Under the pieces are notes generated by a model. It did no database searches, had not been told where the DNA came from, and was given only the letters and a program-made list of their open reading frames with translations. Shown piece by piece: positions 7,869 through 15,770 of a stretch of DNA of 39,875 nucleotides (position 1 is the first letter of the stretch; every line of letters starts with the position of its first letter). Made by a program: the position numbers and the translations under genes. Source of the stretch: Paenarthrobacter sp. PH39-S1 (GTDB taxonomy: Bacteria; Actinomycetota; Actinomycetes; Actinomycetales; Micrococcaceae); contig NZ_JASISR010000011.1 of the NCBI RefSeq assembly GCF_030063245.1, forward strand, positions 1 through 39,875, in the 5' to 3' direction.

Positions 7869-8318
7869 ATGGAACCGGACGCAACGGTCGGAAGCGGCTC
7901 CGCTGGCCGCGGTCAGCGGTCTTTTGGAGGCAACAAATGCCCACGATCCCGACGCCGTCGCCGCCTGCTTTGCGGTGGACTACGTCAACGAAACTCCGGC
8001 CCATCCGCTGCGCGGCTTCTCCGGGCGCGACCAGGTCCACACCAACTGGGCCCACATCTTTTCCGCCGTCCCGGATCTGGGTACACGCCTGCTGGGCACC
8101 GCCGTCAACGGCCGGGGAAAGGCGGGGGGGAGAGGACGACGGCGGCCGGAACGCCGCCGTTGACGGCGAAGGAAAGGGCGCCGTTGACGTATGGTCCGAG
8201 TGGCTGATGACCGGCACCCGGCGCGATGGCGACGCCCACGAAATGGCCGGTGTCGTCATCTTTAGTGTCCATGGCGGCGCCATAACGGCCGCCCGGTTCT
8301 TTTTGGAGCCGGGGGAAG
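7869..8318 (+). pseudogene. SnoaL-like / NTF2-fold protein, frameshifted
   Basis: Fragments of an NTF2-like SnoaL protein appear in two frames. LEATNAHDPDAVAACFAVDY runs on through HPLRGFSGRDQVHTNW and PDLGTRLLGTAVNG (7924 to about 8112). Then, in another frame, VWSEWLMTGTRRDG is followed by HEMAGVVIFSVHGGAIT and ARFFLEP (about 8190-8312). Around 8101-8180 the sequence has a near-duplicate of a GCCGTCAACGGCC-like stretch plus a run of seven G, which probably caused the shift. The ATG at 7869 is in yet another frame, implying one more lesion near the start. Family members are small isomerases or cyclases or act on toxic organics; function here is lost. Confidence 0.7.
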
Positions 8319-8321
8319 GCG

Positions 8322-8640
8322 GCAGACGCCCTGCAGGATCCTGCTTCCCGCGGGCAATTAATCAACCGGGGCGGCCTCAACCTGACCCTGAACGAGCTCT
8401 CCCGAGCGCTGCACGCCGCGGCCGGGAGTGCGGGGTCGACCAAGCGGACACCGCTGCCCGTGTTGAGACTCATGTCGGTAGGCGCCCGGCCCTTCTCGCC
8501 GTTCCTGGCGCGGGCGGCGGGCGCGGGCGGCGCGTGCCGCCGTCGTCCTGAACACCACGGACATAACGTTCGACGACGGACCGCCCCGGGCGCTGCTGCC
8601 GGGGTTGCCGAGCACGGGGCTGGCCGCCGGCGTCAACTAA
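8322..8640 (+). pseudogene. NAD(P)H-binding oxidoreductase C-terminal remnant
   Basis: A fragment reading ADALQDPASRGQLINRGG and LNLTLNELSRALHAAAG (8322 to about 8520) matches the C-terminal part of NmrA/SDR-like NAD(P)H-binding proteins. Close to 8520-8540, in a GC-only stretch, the frame changes and resumes as RAAVVLNTTDITFDDG and LLPGLPSTGLAAGVN, with TAA at 8638-8640. The nucleotide-binding N-terminus is gone: the SnoaL remnant is joined directly to this piece, so a deletion fused the two genes. The family assignment is from pattern memory. Confidence 0.6.
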
Positions 8641-8707
8641 TGAAAGAGCCGCCTGTCGTCGTGTCCACGGCCCAGACCGGCGTGGGACTCCGCAGCACTT
8701 AGCGTGT

Positions 8708-8728
8708 ATGGTCAGTCACACGGACCAT
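8708..8728. promoter_or_regulatory. Imperfect inverted repeat upstream of the small basic gene
   Basis: ATGGTC-N9-GACCAT lies 24-44 nt upstream of the ATG at 8752. The TATGGT overlapping its left arm could be a -10 element. Role (operator or leader hairpin) is unknown. Confidence 0.35.
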
Positions 8729-8751
8729 TTCGGTTCCCTTTAGGAGTGATC

Positions 8752-8886
8752 ATGGCAGACAAATCCCCAGGAAAATCCTCAGCAAAAAAGCCCGGCAAGT
8801 CCATCAAGGAAAAGCGCGCAGAAAAGCGGGCCACCGAAGCCTCTGCCAGCCCGGTGGATAAAATCGCGGCAACCAAAAAGAAGTGA
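8752..8886 (+). CDS. Small lysine-rich conserved hypothetical protein
   Basis: A 44-residue, strongly basic protein (about a third Lys/Arg) with low-complexity KSSAKKPGKSIKEKRAEKRA. TAGGAG sits 6 nt before the ATG at 8752, a good ribosome binding site. No domain is recognisable. I recall similar short K-rich proteins in Micrococcaceae, so it is probably real. A nucleic-acid-binding or charge-neutralising role is only a guess. Its TGA overlaps the GTG start of the downstream dehydrogenase (GTGA at 8883-8886), so the two are likely translated from one message. Confidence 0.65.
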   Translation: MADKSPGKSSAKKPGKSIKEKRAEKRATEASASPVDKIAATKKK

Positions 8887-10055
8887 TTGCGTCAGCGGGC
8901 GGTATGACGCTGGGTGTTCTGGCAACATCACGCAAGCCTGACGAGCGCCGCCTTCCGATTCATCCGCTGCATCTGGAGCGCATCAACGCCGGAATCAGCA
9001 GAAACATCATTCTGGAACACGGCTACGGCGAGCCCTTTGGTCTCTCCGATGAGCAGCTAAAGCCCTTAGTGGGCCGGATCGCCAGCCGCGAAGAGCTGAT
9101 TGCCGCTGCTGACGTTGTGCTGCTGCCGAAACCTCAGCCGGAGGACCTGGTCGAGTTGCGCGATGGCCAAATCCTCTGGGGCTGGCCGCACGTCGTACAG
9201 GACCGCGCGATCACCCAGCTCGCCATCGACAAGCGCCTGACGCTGATCGCGTTCGAAGCCATGAACCACTGGACAAGCGATGGCGGGTTCAGCCTTCACG
9301 TCTTTCATAAGAACAATGAACTGGCCGGATACTGTTCGGTGCTGCATGCGCTGGCACTGACCGGGTCTACCGGCGATTACGGGCGCCGGCTCAGCGCCGT
9401 CGTTCTTGGTTTCGGGGCAACGGCCCGTGGCGCCATCACCGCGCTGAACGCGCACGGAATCCACGATGTCCAGGTGCTCACCAGCCGTGATGTTGCCGCC
9501 GTCGGCTCTCCCATCCATTCGGCCCAGATCGTCCGGTTCGATCAGGACGAGTCCGCTCCGTATCTGAGCCATGTGCTGACCGAGGAGGGCCGGATGCCGC
9601 TGGCACCGTTCCTCGCGGCGAGCGACATCGTGGTCAACTGCACGCTGCAGGATCCGAACGTGCCGCTGATGTACCTGCGCACCGAGGATCTTGGCGCCTT
9701 CAGCCCCGGTAGTCTGATCATCGATGTTTCCTGTGATGAGGGCATGGGCTTCAGCTGGGCGCGGTCGACGACGTTCACGGAACCGATGTTCGAGGTCGGC
9801 GACCACGTCGGCTACTACGCCGTGGACCACAGCCCATCGTATTTGTGGAACTCGGCAACGTGGGAAATCAGCGAGGCCCTGCTGCCGTTCCTGGAGACCG
9901 TGCTGGCCGGCCCCGATGCGTGGGCCGGCAATGAGACGATCCGGCGCGCGATCGAAATCCAGGACGGACACATCCTGAACGAGAACGCCCTCCGCTTTCA
10001 GCACCGCTCACCCGGGTACCCGCACCTGACCGAGGCGGACCCGGCCGTTCCCTGA
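8883..10055 (+). CDS. N5-(carboxyethyl)ornithine synthase-like NAD(P)-dependent dehydrogenase
   Basis: A protein of up to 390 residues of the alanine dehydrogenase/transhydrogenase superfamily. The N-terminal domain begins LGVLATSRKPDERRLPIHP; the Rossmann domain carries VVLGFGATARGAI near residue 180. Conserved blocks include LIAFEAMNHWTSDG, SLHVFHKNNELAGYCS and VDVSCDEGMGFSWAR (here IDVSCDEGMGFSWAR). This set matches proteins annotated as N5-(carboxyethyl)ornithine synthase, which reductively condense pyruvate with ornithine (or lysine) using NADPH; the actinobacterial substrate is not established. The start is either GTG 8883, overlapping the previous stop, or ATG 8904, where homology starts. 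Neither has a strong ribosome binding site, so coupling is plausible. Confidence 0.85.
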   Translation: MIASAGGMTLGVLATSRKPDERRLPIHPLHLERINAGISRNIILEHGYGEPFGLSDEQLKPLVGRIASREELIAAADVVLLPKPQPEDLVELRDGQILWGWPHVVQDRAITQLAIDKRLTLIAFEAMNHWTSDGGFSLHVFHKNNELAGYCSVLHALALTGSTGDYGRRLSAVVLGFGATARGAITALNAHGIHDVQVLTSRDVAAVGSPIHSAQIVRFDQDESAPYLSHVLTEEGRMPLAPFLAASDIVVNCTLQDPNVPLMYLRTEDLGAFSPGSLIIDVSCDEGMGFSWARSTTFTEPMFEVGDHVGYYAVDHSPSYLWNSATWEISEALLPFLETVLAGPDAWAGNETIRRAIEIQDGHILNENALRFQHRSPGYPHLTEADPAVP

Positions 10056-10056
10056 C

Positions 10057-10082
10057 GCGGGGGCTTCCGCCACCCCCTGCGC
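10057..10082 (+). terminator. Weak GC hairpin after the dehydrogenase
   Basis: GCGGGGG and CCCCCTGCG flank a short loop just after the stop at 10055, forming an imperfect stem of about 8 bp. It may be a terminator for the two-gene unit. Confidence 0.35.
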
Positions 10083-10148
10083 GGCGTGGGGCGGGTGCCG
10101 TGCGGGCGGACGGTGCCGGTAGGGTACGGGTGGGTGGACCGCGCCCGG

Positions 10149-10544
10149 TCAATCTTGTCCGGGCTGGGAAACCGGCTCGAACAGTTCGACGGGATTTCCG
10201 GACGGGTCCTCCAGCAGAATCTGATTGCCGCCGATTCCGGTGACTATGTCATTGCGGAAGTGGACTCCCGCGCCGCGCAGCCGTTGCACTGTTGCCGGAA
10301 GGTCGGCTACGTCCAGCGATATCCTGTTCCAGCCGCCGGGAGCCGGCCGTGTCCCGTCCGGCATGGACTGGCCGCCGCCTCCGGCCGCACTGGGTGAACT
10401 GAGCAGCAGCCGGAGTGCGCCGCGGCGAATGATCGCGAAACTTGGTGCCGGATGCATCACCTCGCTGAAGTCCAGCTGCTGACAGTAAAACGCAATGGCC
10501 GCCCCGACGTCATCAACGATGTAGCGGACCCTTATCTGTGCCAT
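10149..10544 (-). CDS. VOC family protein
   Basis: A 131-residue vicinal-oxygen-chelate protein. It opens IRVRYIVDDVGAAIAFYCQQ and ends ILLEDPSGNPVELFEPV, the two half-domains of the fold. Metal-ligand positions are partly replaced: the first-strand His is Arg/Tyr here, while the final Glu is kept. It may therefore be a binding protein rather than a metal enzyme. The ATG at 10544 has a strong AGGAG 6 nt upstream. It converges on the carboxyethylornithine-synthase-like gene. The substrate is unknown. Confidence 0.85.
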   Translation of the reverse strand: MAQIRVRYIVDDVGAAIAFYCQQLDFSEVMHPAPSFAIIRRGALRLLLSSPSAAGGGGQSMPDGTRPAPGGWNRISLDVADLPATVQRLRGAGVHFRNDIVTGIGGNQILLEDPSGNPVELFEPVSQPGQD

Positions 10545-11004
10545 GACATTCTCCTGCTCGTTGGTCCCCTACCGGCACTCCGCGAGTCCCGGCCGTAACA
10601 CGCAGCGCGCGCTGTCTACGGCAGGCCCTGATCCGCGGCCACACCCGGGAACAGCTGCGGGTCCTGATGCCGGGTGACCAGTGCAGGGGACTTGATGTTT
10701 GACCCCGCGCGTCCTCGTGAACGGCGACGACGCCGGTATCAGGCCGGTCACCTCAGCACCGTTCAGAGCAGGATGTACAACAGACGGTGGGGGTCTGACT
10801 GCGCTTCCCTTACCTCTCTTGGCAGTCCTGAAGCCGGGCCTACGACCGGTGGCGGAAACGCGGAATGGACGCTTTCAGATTAAGCCCCCGAGGCCGTCAA
10901 AGCACCGGCCAAAATAGAGAAATCTGCTGATCGTGCGGCGCACTCTCGGGCCGCACTCTCGGCGCGCGGACGGTTACCCGCCCGCGGTCCCACGCGTCCC
11001 GGGC
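10545..11004. other. 460-nt stretch without a recognised gene
   Basis: No reading frame looks convincingly coding. A plus-strand segment at 10616-10690 reads LRQALIRGHTREQLRVLMPG and then stops, which could be a remnant of a lost gene, unidentified. A 13-nt near direct repeat (CGCACTCTCGG twice) lies around 10939-10965, next to the MFS gene end. Confidence 0.4.
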
Positions 11005-12363
11005 TCAGCCCGCGGTACCAAGCTCCCCGGTCTCCCTGCGCCGCACGATCAGCACTGGACGCCGTTGGCTCTTCCGGTCAACCCTGAGGGTGAGATGGCC
11101 GCGCCGCGCCAGCACAACGGCGATCACGGCCGCCGCGGCGCCCGGCACCGTTCCGGCGACGACCATGGCCCATTGCGGTCCGAGGTGCTCGGCGAGCGCG
11201 CCGATCAGCGGGCCGCCGATGGCCTGGCCGCCGATCAGCACCATGATATACAGGCTCATGACGCGGCCACGTATCCGGACATTGGTGGAGATCTGCACCA
11301 ATTGGTTGGAACTGGTCAGAAAGGTCAGCGACGCGTAGCCGGCAGCCACCAGCACCGCGCAGAAGATCCACATGCTCGGCGCGGCGGCCGCCAGGACCAG
11401 CAGCATGCAATAACCGCCGGCCGCCCCGACGACGGTGCGCAGCCGCAGCACGGGCCGCCGGGTCGAGGCAACCGCTCCGGCGAGCGCGCCGACCGCCACC
11501 AGCGTGTTCAGCAGTCCGTATCCGCCGGCGCCGGAATAAAAGACAGTATTTGCGTGGGCCGCCATCAACACGGGCAGGCTCATGGCAAAAACAGCAATGA
11601 AACCTGCCATCACGGCGGGCCAAAAGATGGTCGGTTTCCGCATCGCGTAGTCAAGCCCCTCGCGCAGTTGGCCCTTGGATCTGGGGGCGGGCGCCGATCT
11701 GAGCAGATCCCTGGTGCGCAGGCGGGCGAGCGTGCCGACCGTGAAAAAACAGGCCAGGGCATTCACGGCGAAGGCCCAGCCGCCGCCCACCGCGCTGATG
11801 AGCACGCCGCTGATGGCCGGTCCGATCATCGCGCCGATCTGGAAGATGGAGGAGTTCACGCTGATGGCATTGCGCAGCTGAACCGGCCCTACCAATTCGT
11901 TGACAAAAACCTGACGCGCCGGCTGGTCGACGACGGTGACCAAGCCCAGCAGGAAGGCGATGCCGTAGATGTGCCACACCTGGATGGCGCCGCTGAGCGC
12001 GAGCACGGCCATGACCACGGCCAGCACGCCCGCGGCACCCTGACTGATCATGAGGATCATGCGCTTGGAGCAGCGGTCGGCGATGATGCCGCCCAACGGC
12101 ATGAGCAGCAACGACGGTGCGAACTGCATCGCCACCGTAATGCCGACGGCGGTCACGCTGCCGGAGAGCTGGAGCACCAACCAGTCCTGTGCGATCCGCT
12201 GCATCCAGAGCGCGATCACAGCGACCAGATGGGCCACGGCGAAGAGCCTGAAGTTGGGTACCTTCAGCGAGGAAAATGTTTGGCGCCACGGCGGACGTTG
12301 GGCGGCCAGGTCAATTGGAGCGGTCAGGGTGGAAACGCCGGGCAGCGCTGGTGGGGGTGTCAA
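11005..12363 (-). CDS. MFS transporter (EntS/MFS_3-like)
   Basis: A 452-residue, twelve-helix major facilitator. FRLFAVAHLVAVIALWMQRI opens the first helix and AQDWLVLQLSGS follows, typical of the MFS_3 (enterobactin exporter-like) group. The loop motif is GGIIADRCSKR at about residues 92-102. TVVDQPARQVFVNELVG at about 143-159 is also characteristic. These proteins usually export small molecules; the substrate here is not known. The start is a TTG at 12363 with AGGA 5 nt upstream; no better in-frame start precedes the first helix. It is divergent from a LysR gene across a 131-nt region with inverted repeats, so that regulator probably controls it. Confidence 0.9.
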   Translation of the reverse strand: MTPPPALPGVSTLTAPIDLAAQRPPWRQTFSSLKVPNFRLFAVAHLVAVIALWMQRIAQDWLVLQLSGSVTAVGITVAMQFAPSLLLMPLGGIIADRCSKRMILMISQGAAGVLAVVMAVLALSGAIQVWHIYGIAFLLGLVTVVDQPARQVFVNELVGPVQLRNAISVNSSIFQIGAMIGPAISGVLISAVGGGWAFAVNALACFFTVGTLARLRTRDLLRSAPAPRSKGQLREGLDYAMRKPTIFWPAVMAGFIAVFAMSLPVLMAAHANTVFYSGAGGYGLLNTLVAVGALAGAVASTRRPVLRLRTVVGAAGGYCMLLVLAAAAPSMWIFCAVLVAAGYASLTFLTSSNQLVQISTNVRIRGRVMSLYIMVLIGGQAIGGPLIGALAEHLGPQWAMVVAGTVPGAAAAVIAVVLARRGHLTLRVDRKSQRRPVLIVRRRETGELGTAG

Positions 12364-12391
12364 GAGAATCCTGAGGTCGTTTTTTCGTTAC

Positions 12392-12471
12392 GGGAATAAA
12401 TTCCACCCTAGCGAGCGGGCTAGTATTCCCAAAGGACATGATGTCTATAAGTACCATTACGGTTTGTAATG
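12392..12471. promoter_or_regulatory. Divergent MFS/LysR control region
   Basis: Two dyads lie between the divergent genes. GGGAATA at 12392-12398 pairs with TATTCCC at 12424-12430, enclosing an inner CTAGC-N6-GCTAG. CATTAC-GGTTT-GTAATG at 12455-12471 contains the T-N11-A pattern of LysR-type sites, with T at 12457 and A at 12469. The latter is 24 nt before the LysR start and suits autoregulation. Confidence 0.55.
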
Positions 12472-12494
12472 AGAGGCCGACGAGGAGGCTCCCG

Positions 12495-13361
12495 ATGCTG
12501 TTCGATCCGGCTCAGCTGCGCAGCTTTTTGGCTGTCGCCGAGACAGGAAGCTTCACCCGGGCCGCGGAACGGCTGCACTTGAGCCAGCCCACCGTCAGCC
12601 AGCATGTGAAGAAACTTGAGACCGAGTCCGGGCGTCAGCTCGTGGCCCGGGACACCCGCGAGGTCCGGCTGACGGACAACGGGGACGCCATGACGGGATT
12701 TGCGCGCACGATTCTGGCGGCCAACGAAGACGCGGCCCGCTACTTTTCCGGCGCAGCGATGCGTGGGCGGCTGCGGTTCGGGACCGCCGATGATCTGGCC
12801 ATCACCGGACTGCCTCGGATCCTGCGTGAATTCCGCCAGCTGTACCCGCAGATCAACCTCGAACTCACCGTCAGCCAAAGCGATCAATTGCACCGCCGGC
12901 TCAAGGCCGGGCAGCTGGACCTGGTGTTCATCAAGTGGGTGTCGGGCGCGCAGGAGGGAGTGGTGGTTAAACAGGATTCCTTCTCTTGGGTGGGGCTGGA
13001 ACAGACCGTGCTGGAACCCGCCGCCCCGGTGCCGCTGATTGCCTACCCCGCCCCCAGCCTGAGCCGCAAACTCGCCATCGATGCGCTGGAGCAGGCCGGC
13101 CGCACCTGGCGGATCACCTGCAGCACCAAACAGATCAGCGGCGTGCTGGCCGCACTGCGGGCCGGCATCGGAGTCGCCGTGATGCCGACCTCGCTGGTGC
13201 CGGAGGATCTGAAGGTCATCACCCGCCGCTTCAGTTTGCCGCCGGTAGGCGACGTGGATTTCACGCTGATCCGCAATCCGTTGGCAAATACCGAAGTCGT
13301 GGATGCGCTGACCCAGGCGATCATGGGGCGTAAGCTCACCCCGCACACGAGGACGCAATAA
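12495..13361 (+). CDS. LysR-family transcriptional regulator
   Basis: A 288-residue LysR-type regulator. The N-terminal winged helix-turn-helix is [20 protein letters not shown] followed by [15 protein letters not shown] (about residues 7-41). The periplasmic-binding-like effector domain spans about residues 90-280. It begins at ATG 12495 behind GAGGAGG at 12482-12488, which is decisive against an upstream in-frame ATG at 12438. The divergent MFS exporter is its likely target, and a T-N11-A site lies in between. The co-inducer is unknown. Confidence 0.9.
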   Translation: MLFDPAQLRSFLAVAETGSFTRAAERLHLSQPTVSQHVKKLETESGRQLVARDTREVRLTDNGDAMTGFARTILAANEDAARYFSGAAMRGRLRFGTADDLAITGLPRILREFRQLYPQINLELTVSQSDQLHRRLKAGQLDLVFIKWVSGAQEGVVVKQDSFSWVGLEQTVLEPAAPVPLIAYPAPSLSRKLAIDALEQAGRTWRITCSTKQISGVLAALRAGIGVAVMPTSLVPEDLKVITRRFSLPPVGDVDFTLIRNPLANTEVVDALTQAIMGRKLTPHTRTQ

Positions 13362-13396
13362 GGGAGTCAGCCTGAGCCCGGAGAATTCCGTCGCGT

Positions 13397-13410
13397 TAGA
13401 ATTACCCGTT
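13397..13410 (+). promoter_or_regulatory. Leaderless-type panD promoter
   Basis: TAGAAT at 13397-13402 lies 8 nt before the panD ATG (13411), with no ribosome binding site. Transcription would start at or very near the ATG, indicating a leaderless message separate from the LysR gene that ends 49 nt upstream. Confidence 0.5.
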
Positions 13411-13830
13411 ATGAACAGAACAATGTTTAAATCCAAAATCCACCGCGCCACTGTCACTCACGCGGACCTGCATTATGTCGGCTCCGTAACGGTCGACGAA
13501 GACCTGCTGGATGCCGCCGATATTCTGCCCGGCGAATTGGTCTCCATTGTGGACGTCACGAACGGCGCCCGGCTGGAAACGTACACAATTCCGGGTGAGC
13601 GAGGCTCCGGCGTGCTGGGCATCAATGGTCCCGCGGCCCATCTGGTGCAGGTTGGCGACCTGGTCATCCTGATCACCTACGCACAAATGACGACGGCGGA
13701 GGCCCGCGACTATGTCCCCGCCGTCGTCCATGTTGATGCCGGTAACCGGATCGTGCGGCTGGGCACGGACCCCGCCGAGGCTGTCACCCCCGGCCTGCTC
13801 CGCCCTCCGCTGGCCACCAACCGCTGCTGA
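13411..13830 (+). CDS. panD: Aspartate 1-decarboxylase proenzyme
   Basis: A 139-residue pyruvoyl enzyme that makes beta-alanine from L-aspartate for pantothenate and coenzyme A. The start [20 protein letters not shown] is canonical. The self-cleavage site is YVGSVTVD: cleavage at Gly24-Ser25 turns Ser25 into the pyruvoyl group. [18 protein letters not shown] further on is also a family signature. The protein is slightly longer than the usual 126-140 residues at its C-terminus ([20 protein letters not shown]). No other pan gene is adjacent. Confidence 0.95.
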   Translation: MNRTMFKSKIHRATVTHADLHYVGSVTVDEDLLDAADILPGELVSIVDVTNGARLETYTIPGERGSGVLGINGPAAHLVQVGDLVILITYAQMTTAEARDYVPAVVHVDAGNRIVRLGTDPAEAVTPGLLRPPLATNRC

Positions 13831-13865
13831 GGGGCAGCGTTGTGGGCCGAGAACGAAGCGTCCGG

Positions 13866-14588
13866 CTACCGCGCGGAACTGGCTCCCCCTGAATCGGGAT
13901 CATCCACCGCCGGATTCTGCGTGTCGGGATCGTCCACCGTCGGGTTCTGCACGCTGGAAGCTGCCGAACCCGGGGCGCTCGGATGCGACTCGGCGGCACC
14001 CGGTCCGCCGGCTCCGATGGACGGATTGTCCAAGCCACCGGAAGGCTTATCGAGGCCGCCGGCCATTGCCCCGGTACCTGTGCCCGCCGCGCCCGCGGTG
14101 CCGACGTCGTCGGCCCTGGAATGTGCAGCGGAGTCCGGCGCTGAAACGTCTCCGCGCCAACTGCCGGTCTCCGAACGGCGCCCCTCAATAAAATCCTTGA
14201 ACCGCCGCAGATCCGACTTCACCTGGCGGTCATCCGCGCCAAGGGCCGAACCGACCTTCTCCAGGAATGTCTCCGGATCCCAGTCCAGCTGCACGGTTAC
14301 CCGGGCGGACTCATCATCGAGGCGGTGAAACGTCACCACGCCGGCATGGGATTTGCCGTCCACGCTCTTCCATGCCACCCGCTCATCGGGGTGCTGTTCG
14401 GTGATGACAGCGTCGAACTCGCGCCGCACGCCGCCGATGTTCGTCACCCAATGGTTGGTGGTTTCCGAGGTCTGCGTGATCGATTCCACGCCGTCCATAA
14501 ATTCGGGAAAGGATGCGAACTGCGTCCACTGGTTGTAGGCCCGCGTGACCGGCACCCCTACGTCGATGGATTCCAGTACTGTCGCCAC
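13866..14588 (-). CDS. SRPBCC (polyketide cyclase-like) protein with low-complexity tail
   Basis: A 240-residue protein. Residues 1-140 form a START/SRPBCC domain beginning VATVLESIDVGVPVTRAYNQ, a family of ligand-binding helix-grip folds often annotated as cyclase/dehydrase. From about residue 155 the chain is disordered, Gly/Ala/Pro/Asp-rich, with internal repeats (GGLDKPS/GGLDNPS and PTVDDPDTQNPAVDDPD). GTG 14588 with GGAAGGAGA upstream is the likely start; a longer frame to 14744 lacks any domain. Similar proteins are common in Micrococcaceae and are thought stress-related, but no biochemical role is assigned here. Confidence 0.85.
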   Translation of the reverse strand: MATVLESIDVGVPVTRAYNQWTQFASFPEFMDGVESITQTSETTNHWVTNIGGVRREFDAVITEQHPDERVAWKSVDGKSHAGVVTFHRLDDESARVTVQLDWDPETFLEKVGSALGADDRQVKSDLRRFKDFIEGRRSETGSWRGDVSAPDSAAHSRADDVGTAGAAGTGTGAMAGGLDKPSGGLDNPSIGAGGPGAAESHPSAPGSAASSVQNPTVDDPDTQNPAVDDPDSGGASSAR

Positions 14589-14703
14589 GATGTCTCCTTC
14601 CGGAGGGTCAGTTGGCTGCTTCGAAGCGCCCCCGTGCGGCCGCCCGTTTTCCACGCTACCTGCGCCGCTGGCCCTGATCAAGGTTCCGGGAGGTCTTCGT
14701 GTC

Positions 14704-15609
14704 CTACTCCGGGCGTTCGTCCGCACCGGCGCCGCGGGCAGCAATGCCGTCCCGCCAGGAATGGGCCGGGCGGTAGCCGATCAGGCTGCGGGCGGCCTTA
14801 ATACTCAGCAACGTTTCATGGCCTCTGATGGTCCCGTGCCGCTCCAGGCCGGGAAACACCTCGTCCAACAGGTCCGACGACGGCCGGTCCATAATGGTGT
14901 CGGCGGCGGCTATGATGACATTTTCGGATCCGGTGGTATCCGCTTCCAGGGCGTTCCGGCAGGCTGCGGCGACATCCCGCACGTCGACGTAGCCCCAGAG
15001 ATTCCAGCGGCGCGACGGCGCGTCCGGCCAGAAGCCGGGAACCCGGGCGTAGTCCTCCGGCGCGAAAATATTGGAAATACGCAGGCCAACAAAGGGGATG
15101 CCCGACCAGCCGGAAACATGCGCCGCGGCCTGCTCCCCGAGGACCTTCGAGAGGGCGTAGGCGCTGCTCGGATAGGGGAAATGCTCCTCATCAACGGGTG
15201 CATAGTGCAGCTCACCGTCCCTCTCGCCCGCCTTGTCGCTCCCGCCGAAGGGCAGCCCGAGGGTGGTTTCCGACGACGCCCACACCACCCGCTCCAGCCG
15301 CAGCGCCGCCGCAGCCAAAAAAACGTTCTGGTTCGCCGCCGTGTTGCGGTTGATGGTTTCCGCCGGCGGGTACATGCCCGGTTCCGGGATATTGGCCAGA
15401 TGGACGACGGCGTCTGTTCCGCTGAGTGCCTGAAGTGCCTGACCGTAATCGGTCAGATCCACGCGCATGGTTGGACAGCCCAGATCCGAATTACGGCCGA
15501 CCGGTCCGGTTATGTCGCTCGCATGCACCGAATAGTCGTGGGCGAGCAGATCGGTCACGGCCGCACGGCCCGCCTTGCCGTGGGCTCCAGTGACCGCAAT
15601 GGTCTTCAT
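14704..15609 (-). CDS. NAD-dependent epimerase/dehydratase (extended SDR)
   Basis: A 301-residue extended short-chain dehydrogenase. The dinucleotide-binding motif GAHGKAG is at residues 8-14, the acidic end of strand two is at about 36 (ASDIT), and the catalytic YALSK follows SSA at about residue 150. WGYVDVRDVAAACRNALE is a typical extended-SDR block. It resembles uronate dehydrogenase/UDP-glucose 4-epimerase relatives, but the sugar or other substrate cannot be fixed. The start is ATG 15609. It runs divergently from the AEC transporter gene; a 161-nt region between them has TTGACG at 15677-15682 as a possible -35. Confidence 0.88.
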   Translation of the reverse strand: MKTIAVTGAHGKAGRAAVTDLLAHDYSVHASDITGPVGRNSDLGCPTMRVDLTDYGQALQALSGTDAVVHLANIPEPGMYPPAETINRNTAANQNVFLAAAALRLERVVWASSETTLGLPFGGSDKAGERDGELHYAPVDEEHFPYPSSAYALSKVLGEQAAAHVSGWSGIPFVGLRISNIFAPEDYARVPGFWPDAPSRRWNLWGYVDVRDVAAACRNALEADTTGSENVIIAAADTIMDRPSSDLLDEVFPGLERHGTIRGHETLLSIKAARSLIGYRPAHSWRDGIAARGAGADERPE

Positions 15610-15770
15610 GGTGGTCCTTCCGTCGTGTGGGACGTCGCCTCGGTGGCTTCAGCTTAGGCTGAGCCAGTGCACCTTATTGACGTTTTGCTTATCAATCTTC
15701 AGTCTATTGGGGTCCTGCGTCCTGGTGGCCGGTCGTTGACTTCCGATTCACCGGCCCAAGGCGCCTGAGC

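Noticed and set aside
10933-12399. Long open frame (488 codons) on the plus strand opposite the MFS exporter
   Set aside because: The product is Gln/His/Arg/Gly-rich with no domain. It is the antisense shadow of a clear twelve-helix transporter on the minus strand in GC-rich DNA.
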